Shown here: piece by piece, positions 18,305 to 26,512 of the stretch
Layout: every line of letters starts with the position of its first letter
Position numbering within the stretch: the first letter of the stretch is position 1
Assembly: GCA_012799695.1 (NCBI GenBank)
Contig: JAAZKT010000028.1
Span: 1 to 52,979 of the forward strand
Direction: 5' to 3'
DNA from: Clostridiaceae bacterium
GTDB taxonomy: Bacteria; Bacillota; Clostridia; Saccharofermentanales; DTU023
DNA: 52,979 nucleotides
Program-made: the position numbers and the translations under genes
Notes under the pieces: generated by a model
What the model was told of the DNA's origin: nothing
What the model saw: only the letters and a program-made list of their open reading frames with translations
Databases searched by the model: none

Positions 18305-18439
18305 TTACAGCGAGATTCTGCTGCGACCCTTGAGCCTGCGTCTTTTTAAAATATTGCGTCCGGCTCTAGTTCGCATTCTTTTTCTGAAACCGTGTTCGCA
18401 CGAGCGTTGCTTGCGTTTCGGTTGGTAGGTGCGTTTCAT
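18305..18439 (-). CDS. rpmH: 50S ribosomal protein L34 (too short for the ORF track)
   Basis: A 44-aa very basic protein, [20 protein letters not shown] and onward, ending in [12 protein letters not shown], which is the L34 family along its whole length. AGGGGG lies 7 nt upstream of the ATG. It is the first gene of the rpmH-rnpA-yidD-yidC-jag-mnmE-mnmG-rsmG run and has a strong promoter. Usually dnaA is divergent next to it; here folD is the neighbour. Confidence 0.98.
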   Translation of the reverse strand: MKRTYQPKRKQRSCEHGFRKRMRTRAGRNILKRRRLKGRSRISL

Positions 18440-18513
18440 ATATTCCCCCTATACATAGGTTAATTTATTATTAAGTGGACAATGATCCGTTTGTATGTAG
18501 GCATAACGTTGAA

Positions 18514-18543
18514 ATTATACTGAAAAAACAACCTCTGCGTCAA
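18514..18543 (-). promoter_or_regulatory. rpmH promoter
   Basis: Minus strand TTGACG, 18-nt spacer, perfect TATAAT, with a T-rich spacer, about 75 nt upstream of the L34 start. The best sigma-A match in the leftward half of the window. Confidence 0.8.
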
Positions 18544-18556
18544 CATAACCCCTGAA

Positions 18557-19411
18557 CTAAGCCATGGAAGCCCTTTCGGCAGCCTCAACAACGTGTTGCA
18601 TCAGGATCGTCGTCGTCACAGACCCGACTCCGCGCGGCACCGGCGTAATGTTTTCCACGATGGGCTCCACTTCTTCGAACGCGACATCGCCGACGAGGCG
18701 CCCGTCATCCGTGAAATTGATCCCGACATCGATGATGGTCTGACCAGACTTCACGTGCTCAGCCGTCACCATCTCCGCCGCACCCGCACAGGCGATGATA
18801 ATGTCGCCATCGCGCGTCACGCCGGGCAGGTCCACAGTACGCGTATGGCATGTAGTCACCGTCGCGTTCTCCTTGAGGAGCATCATGGCAACGGGTTTCC
18901 CGATCACGAGACTGCGACCGATCACGATGGCTCGCGCCCCTTTAATCGGAATATCATTATGCTTCAATACCGCCATCGCCGCCTCCGCCGTGCAAGGCGC
19001 AAAACCGGTATCGACTCCCATAAAAATGCCCGCCATCGAGGCCGACGTGATGCCGTCGACGTCTTTCTCGGGGCGGAGCGTATCACAGACCTTCTTCTCG
19101 TTGAGATGTTTCGGCAGAGGACGGAAAAGAAGACACCCGTGAATCGACGCGTCATAATTGATCATTTCGAGTTCTTTCTCAATGGCGGATTGAGAAATAT
19201 CGATCGGCAGAACACGAACATCCACCTTGACGCCCACTCTCTCCGCTCTTTTTAAAGCGCCACGCTCATAAGAGAGGTCGTCCTCATTCTCTCCGACACG
19301 AACAATCGCCAAAGTCGGCTCAATACCTTTCGCCTTCAGCTTTTCAACACGCTCGATCAACAATTCGGTCGCCTTATCTGCGACGTCTTTACCAAGTAAT
19401 ATATTCGCCAT
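18557..19411 (-). CDS. folD: FolD-type methylenetetrahydrofolate dehydrogenase (cyclohydrolase doubtful)
   Basis: One-carbon folate enzyme that interconverts methylene-, methenyl- and formyl-THF with NADP. The Rossmann segment VIGRSLVIGKPVAMMLL and the end TPVPRGVGSVTTTILMQH are FolD signatures; length 284 aa is normal. In the active site Tyr48 is present (DDLSYERGALKR), but the position of the catalytic Lys (E. coli Lys56, four residues after the Tyr) is Ala52. That Lys is needed for the cyclohydrolase step, so this may be a dehydrogenase only; from memory, a similar YERGA form occurs in other Firmicutes. RBS AAGGAG upstream of ATG. Confidence 0.93.
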   Translation of the reverse strand: MANILLGKDVADKATELLIERVEKLKAKGIEPTLAIVRVGENEDDLSYERGALKRAERVGVKVDVRVLPIDISQSAIEKELEMINYDASIHGCLLFRPLPKHLNEKKVCDTLRPEKDVDGITSASMAGIFMGVDTGFAPCTAEAAMAVLKHNDIPIKGARAIVIGRSLVIGKPVAMMLLKENATVTTCHTRTVDLPGVTRDGDIIIACAGAAEMVTAEHVKSGQTIIDVGINFTDDGRLVGDVAFEEVEPIVENITPVPRGVGSVTTTILMQHVVEAAERASMA

Positions 19412-19452
19412 GTATTTCTCCTTGTGTCGTAATCAATTCAAGTGTTGACTTT

Positions 19453-19461
19453 ATCTTAGCA
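19453..19461 (-). promoter_or_regulatory. possible extended -10 promoter of folD
   Basis: Minus strand TGCTAAGAT about 40 nt upstream of the folD ATG: TGn extension and a -10-like TAAGAT. The -35 position is poor (CGTCAA). Confidence 0.35.
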
Positions 19462-19486
19462 TGAATCATGAAACATTGACGACAAA

Positions 19487-20452
19487 CTACTCGCCGCAAA
19501 TGATATCGGCGACTTCAAGGAAAGGACACGTAGCAAGCGAATAGGGACACGGGTCATCCTCCCCGGTCGGCAATTGATCCGTTTCAGAGTTCGTGCATGA
19601 CAGTTGTCTTTGCTCCGTGATCGGTTTCAATGAACAATCGCGCAGAGCGTCGCGTCTATTAACCGGATCGTCAGACAGGCAGCATCGCAATCGCTCGGAA
19701 AATGACGGGGCAAGTTTCTTTAAGGCTCCCCTTATTGAGGAATGAGTCAAAGTCGTCGCCGATTCTTCGCACCAAACGGAAAGGATAGACTTGGCAATCG
19801 CATACAAATCACTTTCAGGAAGAAGATCGCCAAGAAAGATTTCCGGCGCCGCATAGCCTTCCTTGTATACACGTGATGTCTCGGGAGCTCGGGCACGACC
19901 GTCGAGCACGCGCGCGCCGGAAAAATCAATCAACAAGGCATCGCCCGACTCCGCGATGACGATGTTATCCGGTGAAATATCGAGATGTGCAATCGGGTTG
20001 CCGGCACATTGGCTGAGCCACGCTAGGCCATCAAGGATATCGTCGAACCATTTTTCTAAACATGTCGACGACAATTCACTTTTTTCGACCTCGCGCATCG
20101 CTCTTCCGTCAACCCATTCAAAAACAATCGAAGACACGGCGGGCGAGGGGGAGCACTCCAGAAAAGGCAAAGGCTCGCGCCCCTCAAAATAACGAGTGTC
20201 GAGATACTCTTCCCCGGAGAACGTCGCGTTCCCTTCGCCTCTTCGATTGCCGCTATCTCCTTTCCCGCGAGATGTCAGCCCGAGACATCTCGGCAAATAG
20301 GGCGATCTTACATCGTGAAGCAGCCTAGCGATACGCGGATCGGCCCATTCATGCTCGGGTTTCACGGCGACACGTCGTCCATCATCCAAGACGGTCACCC
20401 CGCGCTCTTTACCATCTATACTCCATTCATCCGAATACGCCGTCCCGTCCAT
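19487..20452 (-). CDS. divergent Hanks-type Ser/Thr protein kinase-like protein
   Basis: A cytoplasmic protein with a minimal kinase fold. From the ATG at MDGTAYSDEWS (preceded by GAAGGG; the track ORF uses a GTG 8 codons earlier): VAVK Lys31, catalytic loop HLDISPDN with Asp158 and Asn163, metal-binding LIDFSGAR where DFG is DFS, and an APE-like AAPEIF. The C-terminal 60 residues are Cys-rich (CTNSETD ... DPCPYSLATCPFLE). No transmembrane or PASTA domain is found. A glycine-rich loop is not clear, so activity is uncertain. It lies alone between clpX and folD. Substrate unknown. Confidence 0.75.
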   Translation of the reverse strand: MDGTAYSDEWSIDGKERGVTVLDDGRRVAVKPEHEWADPRIARLLHDVRSPYLPRCLGLTSRGKGDSGNRRGEGNATFSGEEYLDTRYFEGREPLPFLECSPSPAVSSIVFEWVDGRAMREVEKSELSSTCLEKWFDDILDGLAWLSQCAGNPIAHLDISPDNIVIAESGDALLIDFSGARVLDGRARAPETSRVYKEGYAAPEIFLGDLLPESDLYAIAKSILSVWCEESATTLTHSSIRGALKKLAPSFSERLRCCLSDDPVNRRDALRDCSLKPITEQRQLSCTNSETDQLPTGEDDPCPYSLATCPFLEVADIICGE

Positions 20453-20534
20453 ATTCCCTTCGTTTCCACCTACCACGATTGTCGCCCTCTGTCACAGACT
20501 GATAACGACAACATCGTATGTTCCGCCAGAAAGG

Positions 20535-20562
20535 AAAAAGCCGGTGAATTACCGGCTTTTTT
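20535..20562 (-). terminator. intrinsic terminator of clpX
   Basis: Minus strand GCCGGT, AATTC loop, ACCGGC followed by five T; on the other strand it is also followed by six T, so it may work both ways. It sits 36 nt past the clpX stop. Confidence 0.8.
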
Positions 20563-20598
20563 CGTCAATCTCAGACAAAGTGAACGATATATTTCGCT

Positions 20599-21897
20599 TT
20601 ATACGTTGCTGACCTCGCGTTGTTCCGTCTGCTCGTCGCGACGCACAAGAATCGGGCTCTCTTCGCCTTTCACGCTCGCCTTCGTCACGATCACTTGGTG
20701 GACATCACCAAAAGAGGGAACGTCAAACATGATATCGAGCATTAAGCGTTCGAGAATAGTTCTCAATCCCCTAGCGCCTGTCTTCAGTGCGATTGCCTCC
20801 GTGGCAATTTCCTGAACGGCGTCGTCGTGAAAAATGAGCTCCACATCATCGAAACGCATCAGTTTTTTGTACTGCTTCAATAGCGCATCTTTCGGCTCCT
20901 GCAAGATGCGCACAAGCGCCTGTTTGTCGAGGTCTTCCAATGCAACGACGACGGGAACGCGGCCGATAAATTCGGGAATCAGTCCGTACTTCAACAAATC
21001 TTCAGGCAACAAGTGCGAGAAAAGCTCTTTGCTTTCCATCTTGTTTGTTCCTTCAATCTCCGCTCCGAAGCCGATCGATTTCTGGCCTATACGATCGCGC
21101 ACAATCTTGTCGATACCGTCAAAAGCCCCGCCTAAAATGAACAGGATATTCGTCGTATCGATCTGAATAAATTCCTGATGCGGATGCTTACGTCCGCCTT
21201 GCGGAGGTACGTTCGCCACCGTTCCTTCGAGAATCTTCAGCAACGCTTGTTGGACGCCTTCTCCGCTGACATCGCGCGTGATCGACGGATTGTCGGAGCG
21301 ACGAGTGATCTTATCGATTTCATCGATATAAATAATGCCCTGTTCGGCAAGAGCGATGTCATAATCAGCATTCTGAATGAGACGCAGGAGAATATTCTCG
21401 ACATCTTCGCCGACATATCCTGCTTCGGTAAGGGCCGTCGCATCGGCAATGGCGAAAGGAACATGCAAGATACGCGCGAGTGTCTGCGCCAAAAGTGTTT
21501 TACCTGAACCGGTCGGCCCTAAAAACATAATGTTGCTCTTCGCCAAATCCACACCGTCATCTTCATCTTCGATGTAGTCGGCGTAAACGCGCTTGTAATG
21601 GTTATAGACGGAAACGGCGAGCGTTTTCTTCGCGTCGTCTTGGCCTATCACGTACTCATCGAGTTTTTCCTTGATCTGCTGCGGTGTCAACAAATGCATT
21701 TCTTCCGACCGATCGCCTTTCGGATTCGAGTGGCGGAGCATCGGAGTTTCATTGAGCATCGCGTCACAGAGCATAACACATTCATTGCAGATGCAGACAC
21801 CGGGACCTGTGATCAGCTGCTCTACTTGATCCTCTGTCTTGCCGCAAAAGGAACAGTACAAGGCGCCGGACCTGTCATTATCTTTTCTATCAGACAT
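20599..21897 (-). CDS. clpX: ATP-dependent Clp protease ATP-binding subunit ClpX
   Basis: AAA+ unfoldase that feeds ssrA-tagged and other substrates to ClpP. An N-terminal C4 zinc domain (CSFC ... CICNEC) is followed by Walker A GPTGSGKT, Walker B IIYIDEID, the pore RKH motif in GGRKHPHQ, the ClpP-contact loop IGFG and sensor 2 GARGLR. Length 432 aa is normal. It lies 45 nt after clpP and ends at a clear terminator. Confidence 0.98.
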   Translation of the reverse strand: MSDRKDNDRSGALYCSFCGKTEDQVEQLITGPGVCICNECVMLCDAMLNETPMLRHSNPKGDRSEEMHLLTPQQIKEKLDEYVIGQDDAKKTLAVSVYNHYKRVYADYIEDEDDGVDLAKSNIMFLGPTGSGKTLLAQTLARILHVPFAIADATALTEAGYVGEDVENILLRLIQNADYDIALAEQGIIYIDEIDKITRRSDNPSITRDVSGEGVQQALLKILEGTVANVPPQGGRKHPHQEFIQIDTTNILFILGGAFDGIDKIVRDRIGQKSIGFGAEIEGTNKMESKELFSHLLPEDLLKYGLIPEFIGRVPVVVALEDLDKQALVRILQEPKDALLKQYKKLMRFDDVELIFHDDAVQEIATEAIALKTGARGLRTILERLMLDIMFDVPSFGDVHQVIVTKASVKGEESPILVRRDEQTEQREVSNV

Positions 21898-21942
21898 TCA
21901 ACTTTCCTCCGAGAAATCGCAATGGACGTCTGCGTCCACGTT

Positions 21943-22560
21943 TTACTCGCGCTTGCTCATAATCTTATCAATCAATCCGTATTCGATCGCCTGCTCCGCT
22001 GAAAGCCAAGTATCGCGGTCCGTATCGCGTTCGATCACCTCGATCGGTTGTCCCGTGTGCTCGGAAAGAATGCGATTGAGCCTCTGCTTCAGCTTGAGGA
22101 TATACTCGGCGGCAATCGTAATGTCCGTCGCCTGTCCCTGGGCACCGCCCGACGGCTGATGGATCATCAAATCTGCGTTGGGAAGCGCAAATCGCTTGCC
22201 TTTCGCCCCGGCCGCCACGAGGAAAGCGCCCATGCTCGCAGCCATACCCATGCATATCGTCTGCACATCGGGCTTGATATACTGCATCGTGTCATAAACC
22301 ATGAGGCCTGCCGACACTTCGCCTCCGGGACTGTTGATGTAGAACTGAATATCCTTATTCGGATCCTCCGCCTCGAGAAATAAAAGCTGAGCAACGATAA
22401 GATTCGCTGTCACGTTGTTGACGGAATCGCTCAAAATCACGATGCGTTCTTTCAACAACCTCGAAAAAATATCGTACGAACGCTCTCCGCGGTTTGTCTG
22501 CTCGATGACCATCGGAACGAGATTCATATCCACGTGATTGTTTTTTTCAAAAGTATTCAT
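21943..22560 (-). CDS. clpP: ATP-dependent Clp protease proteolytic subunit ClpP
   Basis: Serine peptidase that forms the double-heptamer chamber used by ClpX. The start [12 protein letters not shown] (codon 30 of the track ORF) has GGAGG 9 nt upstream and gives the normal 205 aa. Catalytic Ser is in GMAASMGAF, His in LMIHQPSGG and Asp in [10 protein letters not shown]. Part of the tig-clpP-clpX run. Confidence 0.98.
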   Translation of the reverse strand: MNTFEKNNHVDMNLVPMVIEQTNRGERSYDIFSRLLKERIVILSDSVNNVTANLIVAQLLFLEAEDPNKDIQFYINSPGGEVSAGLMVYDTMQYIKPDVQTICMGMAASMGAFLVAAGAKGKRFALPNADLMIHQPSGGAQGQATDITIAAEYILKLKQRLNRILSEHTGQPIEVIERDTDRDTWLSAEQAIEYGLIDKIMSKRE

Positions 22561-22678
22561 TCTGTTGTGACCTCCGACATAATATAGGGTAGTCATATCA
22601 TTTTTCTTTTCAGTGTTCCATTCTCTCTTCTGTGTCCGACAGAACACATCGATCAGGAGAAACGCTTAAGGCATGGAC

Positions 22679-24058
22679 TTAAGCGAGATCGTTACCTTCC
22701 TCTTCTTCCGCCAATTCTTCCGCATCTTCCGGTTCTTCATCGGGCTCGGGCTCGACATCGGTCGCCACGCTGATTTCGCGCAACCAGCTGAGCAGTTTTT
22801 TCATCTCAAGTTCATGACGGAATCGATCGCGGTCATAATCTGTTTTGAGGTATTGCTCCTCGAAAAGCTCCTCGGTAATGCCGGCGCTTTCCGCGGCTTC
22901 CCTGACGCTCTCTTCAAACTCTTCGTCGGTCACTTCGATCCGCTCCTGCTCACGCTCGCGCACGGCATTCAAGACCCATGACCCCTCAAGCATACGACGC
23001 ACGCTTGCCGATTGCGAGTTTTTGTAGTCCTCGATCGTCTGTCCGGAGTACCGCAAAAAGTCCATGAAATTGATCCCGTACATGGAAAACTGTTTCTGTT
23101 GCTGTTCAATTCTGCTTTCGACCTCATCGTCGACCATGAGATCTGACAATTCGACCTTTGAACTTTGAACGATGGCGCCGATGATTCCGTCGTCGTAGAT
23201 GCGATCTGCTTCATCGGCTTTCTTCTTCTCAAGCTGTTCTCTGATCTCCTCACGATACTCCTCGACCGTATCGCTCTTCTCACTGACATCGCGGACAAAA
23301 TCGTCATTGAGCTCCGGGATCTCCCGTTCAAGCGCTTCATGGATCGTCACGGAAAAGACGACGTCTTCGCCTGCGAGATCTTCCGCGTGGTATTCTTCGG
23401 GAAACGTAAGCGGTAGATCGAGAGTATCACCTACCTTGCGTCCGACTAATCCTTCTTCAAATCCCGGAATGAAAGAGCCGGAACCGATTTCCAGTTTATG
23501 TCCTTCTGCCGTTCCTCCGTCAAAGGGCACATCGTCTTTCAGGCCCTTATAATCGATGGTGACGTGGTCTCCTTCTTGGATCGCCCGATCTCCGATCGGC
23601 ACTAGACGCGCCACGCGCGTACGAGCGGCTTCAATCTCTTTATCGATTTCCTCATCTTCGATCTCGATGGGCGGACGGTATGCCTCGAGCCCCTCATACT
23701 CACCGAGCTCGATCACCGGCTTAAGCGCGACGCTGATGTCAAGCTTTAACCCGACGTTTCCGCCGATTTCACGGATATTGAATCTCGGATCCGAGTACGG
23801 CTCTATCTCATGCTGAGCAAGCAACTCTTCGTAAACTTTCGGCAACGCTTCTTCAAGCGCGTCGTCATAGAGAACGCTCTCGCCATAATGATTGACCACG
23901 ATCGGATAAGGAACCTTGCCCTTGCGAAACCCCGGGACTTGGAAATGCTTAGCCAATTTCCGGTGGGCGGCTTGGAGAAATTTTTTAAATTTATCCGCAG
24001 GTACTTCGACCGCGAACTTGATCGTTCTATTCTCTTCTTGAACCTTCTGTGACGTCAT
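22679..24058 (-). CDS. tig: trigger factor (ribosome-associated chaperone and PPIase)
   Basis: Binds nascent chains at the ribosome exit tunnel. The ribosome-binding signature GFRKGKVPYPIV is at about residue 43, then the FKBP-type PPIase domain (VTIDYKGLKDDVPFDGGTAE) and a long helical chaperone domain. The C-terminus is strongly acidic (EPDEEPEDAEELAEEEEG). Length 459 aa. AGGAGG is 6 nt before the ATG. Confidence 0.97.
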   Translation of the reverse strand: MTSQKVQEENRTIKFAVEVPADKFKKFLQAAHRKLAKHFQVPGFRKGKVPYPIVVNHYGESVLYDDALEEALPKVYEELLAQHEIEPYSDPRFNIREIGGNVGLKLDISVALKPVIELGEYEGLEAYRPPIEIEDEEIDKEIEAARTRVARLVPIGDRAIQEGDHVTIDYKGLKDDVPFDGGTAEGHKLEIGSGSFIPGFEEGLVGRKVGDTLDLPLTFPEEYHAEDLAGEDVVFSVTIHEALEREIPELNDDFVRDVSEKSDTVEEYREEIREQLEKKKADEADRIYDDGIIGAIVQSSKVELSDLMVDDEVESRIEQQQKQFSMYGINFMDFLRYSGQTIEDYKNSQSASVRRMLEGSWVLNAVREREQERIEVTDEEFEESVREAAESAGITEELFEEQYLKTDYDRDRFRHELEMKKLLSWLREISVATDVEPEPDEEPEDAEELAEEEEGNDLA

Positions 24059-24103
24059 ATTCGTCCTCCTACGGTAAAATCCTGTATGCGTTAAAGCTAA
24101 AGT

Positions 24104-24134
24104 ATTCTACCACACTTACACACTCTCACGTCAC
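24104..24134 (-). promoter_or_regulatory. likely tig promoter with extended -10
   Basis: Minus strand TGTGGTAGAAT: a TGn-extended -10 TAGAAT, with GTGACG 19 nt further upstream as a weak -35. It is about 45 nt from the tig ATG. Confidence 0.5.
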
Positions 24135-24154
24135 GAGCTGATGAAAGCGGACTC

Positions 24155-24171
24155 AACTGTCATAGACAGTT
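24155..24171. repeat. perfect 17-bp inverted repeat between tig and nagA
   Basis: AACTGTC, ATA, GACAGTT: 7-bp arms with a 3-nt centre. It lies 18 nt beyond the nagA stop and about 20 bp upstream of the tig -35. It has no T-tract, so an operator or an mRNA end stem-loop is more likely than a terminator. Confidence 0.6.
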
Positions 24172-24189
24172 CATCAATCGGTTTAATGT

Positions 24190-25311
24190 TCAGTCGGCAC
24201 GATAGAGGCAACGACCCTCGACATAAGTCGCTTCGACATGAAGCGTGTCATCCCAGAGTACGAAATCAGCTTTGGCGCCCGGAACAAGGCGGCCGAGATC
24301 GGGGCGGCCGATCACGTCAGCGGGATTGCGAGTACCCATGCGCAACGCGTCATGCAGGGGAATGTCCGCGTCTTCGACAAGAAGACGAAGGCCCTGATCC
24401 ATCGTGAGCGTACTTCCTGCCAACCGTTCACCTTTCCGCGCGATACCGTTTTGCACGGAGACCGTTCCGTTGCCAAGGCGGTAAATGCCGTCCCGCATTC
24501 CGGCTGCTTCCATGGAATCCGTGCAGTAGAAACAACCTTCCACGCCCTTGGCAAGATAGATCAGTTTCACGATAAGAGGATGTATATGAACCATATCGGC
24601 GACGAATTCCGCTTTGAGATCGGGATGGGTCAGAGCGACGCCGAGAACGCCGGGCTGTCGGTGATGGAGCGCGGGCATGGCGTTAAACGTATGTGTTGTC
24701 GTGCTCACGCCGAGCCTGACAGCCTCTGTCGTTTCGACGGCAGTGGCCGCCGAGTGTCCGATCGACACCGTGATTCCCTGATCTGCAAGGAAACGCACCA
24801 ACTCCATACCGCCTTTTTTTTCAGGTGCGAGCGTAACGCGAACGATCAGGTCTTCGTAACCTTCAACAAGCGCGCGGTAATGGGAAATGGAAGGCTCCTT
24901 TAGGAAGCGCTCGTCGTGGACACCGCGCAGTTCATAGTCAAGATAAGGTCCTTCCAAATATGCGCCCAAGACGCGCGCGCCCTGTGCTGATTCCATCGCT
25001 AGGCGCACATTTTCTAAAAAAACGCGCGTTTGTTCATCCGAATCGGTGACGGAGGTCGGGCAAAAAGACGTAACGCCGAATTGCGGTTGTGTAGTTGCGA
25101 TGCGCGTCGTCCCGCCCGGGCGCATATTGTCCTCGCCCATTTGGCCGTGCATATGAAGATCGATCAGTCCGGGCGAGAGCAGACGTCCGCCCATATCGAT
25201 GCCGTTCGTCATAGTGCCGAGCGCCGTGATCGTACTGTTATCAAAAGAGATCGCCGTTTCATCAAGAAAACGCGTACCGTCAAAGAGTTTGAGATGCGAT
25301 AAGACCGTCAT
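24190..25311 (-). CDS. nagA: N-acetylglucosamine-6-phosphate deacetylase
   Basis: Converts GlcNAc-6-P to GlcN-6-P and acetate. The amidohydrolase metal motif PGLIDLHMHG, the metal-binding Glu in YLEGPYL, the His in IGHSAAT and THTFNAM, and the catalytic Asp in CTDSMEAAG are all present. Start MTVLSHLKL (codon 19 of the track ORF) follows AAGGAAAG. Length 373 aa is normal. It is divergent from the deoC operon. With the ROK kinase and NanE encoded nearby it would complete a route from ManNAc to GlcN-6-P; no nagB is in the window. Confidence 0.94.
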   Translation of the reverse strand: MTVLSHLKLFDGTRFLDETAISFDNSTITALGTMTNGIDMGGRLLSPGLIDLHMHGQMGEDNMRPGGTTRIATTQPQFGVTSFCPTSVTDSDEQTRVFLENVRLAMESAQGARVLGAYLEGPYLDYELRGVHDERFLKEPSISHYRALVEGYEDLIVRVTLAPEKKGGMELVRFLADQGITVSIGHSAATAVETTEAVRLGVSTTTHTFNAMPALHHRQPGVLGVALTHPDLKAEFVADMVHIHPLIVKLIYLAKGVEGCFYCTDSMEAAGMRDGIYRLGNGTVSVQNGIARKGERLAGSTLTMDQGLRLLVEDADIPLHDALRMGTRNPADVIGRPDLGRLVPGAKADFVLWDDTLHVEATYVEGRCLYRAD

Positions 25312-25452
25312 AGCGATATGCTTTCCTTCCGAGCGGTAGTTTATTTGAGTGCTCGCATTCACCAAGTAATTATAAAGTGCAATCTCTTATCATGTTACCA
25401 AAAGAAACATGGATATCGACCTCTATCTCACTGCAGTGTTTCAAAGAACTGA

Positions 25453-25470
25453 AAATAATTGAAATTATTT
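25453..25470. promoter_or_regulatory. palindromic operator candidate AAATAATT-GA-AATTATTT
   Basis: Perfect 8-bp arms with a 2-bp centre; the right arm overlaps the -35 of the deoC operon promoter by two bases. The position fits a repressor site; the DeoR-type regulator at the end of the same operon is one candidate. Confidence 0.5.
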
Positions 25471-25497
25471 GTTCACTCCTGAAACTCATGATATAAT
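25469..25497 (+). promoter_or_regulatory. promoter of the deoC-deoR operon
   Basis: TTGTTC, 17-nt spacer, perfect TATAAT. The leader to deoC would be about 210 nt. Confidence 0.7.
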
Positions 25498-25714
25498 AAA
25501 TCATCTCAAAAAACGCTCGAAACGCTGTCTCTATTGGGCGTTTTGATACTCGTTTCATTGAAGGAGAAATCACCGGGACAATTGTCGATGCATTAACGAT
25601 CGTTTGGATGAGATCTTTGTATACTTCCTAATCCGGAAAGCAAAATGATCACACCCGACGCAATGCATAGCGACAACAACCCGATAACCATTGATTTTCC
25701 GATGAGGAGGCAAA

Positions 25715-26479
25715 ATGAATAAAATAACTGCGCAAGAAATTGCCGACATGATCGATGTCTCTTTACTCAACCCGACGTTTACATTGGATATGATCACAAA
25801 AGGTTGCGAAACGGCGATGACTTATCGCTGTATATCCGTTTGTCTTCGCCCGGCGGATGTCAAACTTGCGGCGAATATCCTGAAAGGAAGCGACGTCAAG
25901 GTGACGACGGTAGTCGGGTTTCCTCACGGAAGCAATGAAACTGAGACGAAAGTCTTTGAGACACTTAAAGCAGTCGAAGAGGGGTGTGTGGAAGTCGACG
26001 TCGTTTTGAATATCGGGCGACTTCTTTCCGGCGATCTCGATTACGTGCGTAAGGATTTACGGGCCGTCGTGGACGCCGCACACGCTTCACGTGCTTTGGT
26101 CAAGGTCATTTTCGAGAACGCCTATTTGACGGACGAGCAAAAACGGTTGGCATGCCGTATTTGTGCTGACGTCGGCGCCGATTTTACGAAGACTTCGACC
26201 GGGTATGCGCCCGGCGGCGCGACCGTCCATGACTTGAAACTGATGCGCGCCAATACGCCGTCTTCCATGCGTCTCAAAGCGGCCGGCGGCGTACGAACCC
26301 TCGACGATGCACTGATCGTACGTGCAGTCGGAGCATCGCGATTCGGTTGCACACGAACCGAGACGATTATGAACGACGCATACCGAAGAGAGGCGGAAGA
26401 CACTTTGGTTCTTCCCGTCATCACCGATGATACGGAGCTTGCCTCCGTAATCGCCGCGCGAGAAGCGAAATTGACATAG
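25715..26479 (+). CDS. deoC: deoxyribose-phosphate aldolase (DeoC/LacD-type class I aldolase)
   Basis: Class I aldolase of the DERA family, which splits 2-deoxyribose-5-P to acetaldehyde and glyceraldehyde-3-P. Key residues: Asp95 (VEVDVVLN), Schiff-base Lys159 (DFTKTSTGY) and Lys188 (RLKAAGGVRT). GAGGAGG precedes the ATG. The protein is about 30 aa longer than usual at the C-terminus. No other deoxynucleoside genes are present, and it heads an operon of sugar oxidoreductase, isomerase, kinase and regulator genes, so its natural substrate may be another short deoxy- or keto-sugar phosphate. Confidence 0.9.
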   Translation: MNKITAQEIADMIDVSLLNPTFTLDMITKGCETAMTYRCISVCLRPADVKLAANILKGSDVKVTTVVGFPHGSNETETKVFETLKAVEEGCVEVDVVLNIGRLLSGDLDYVRKDLRAVVDAAHASRALVKVIFENAYLTDEQKRLACRICADVGADFTKTSTGYAPGGATVHDLKLMRANTPSSMRLKAAGGVRTLDDALIVRAVGASRFGCTRTETIMNDAYRREAEDTLVLPVITDDTELASVIAAREAKLT

Positions 26480-26512
26480 CGTATATAGACCTTTGGAAGG
26501 AGAATCTACCCG

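Larger units (their letters stand above)
25312..25714. other. 403-bp divergent control region between nagA and deoC
   Basis: AT-rich spacer where transcription changes direction. It contains a plus-strand promoter and an overlapping palindrome (listed separately) and a leader of over 200 nt before deoC. No coding sequence with an RBS is found, no DnaA-box cluster, and no recognised riboswitch. Confidence 0.6.

Noticed and set aside
18593-19255. 220-aa plus-strand ORF over folD
   Set aside because: Antisense shadow; His/Arg-rich translation without a domain.
25312-25714. Replication origin at the divergent AT-rich region near the rpmH block
   Set aside because: No dnaA or dnaN nearby and no cluster of TTATCCACA-like boxes; a promoter and operator explain the region.
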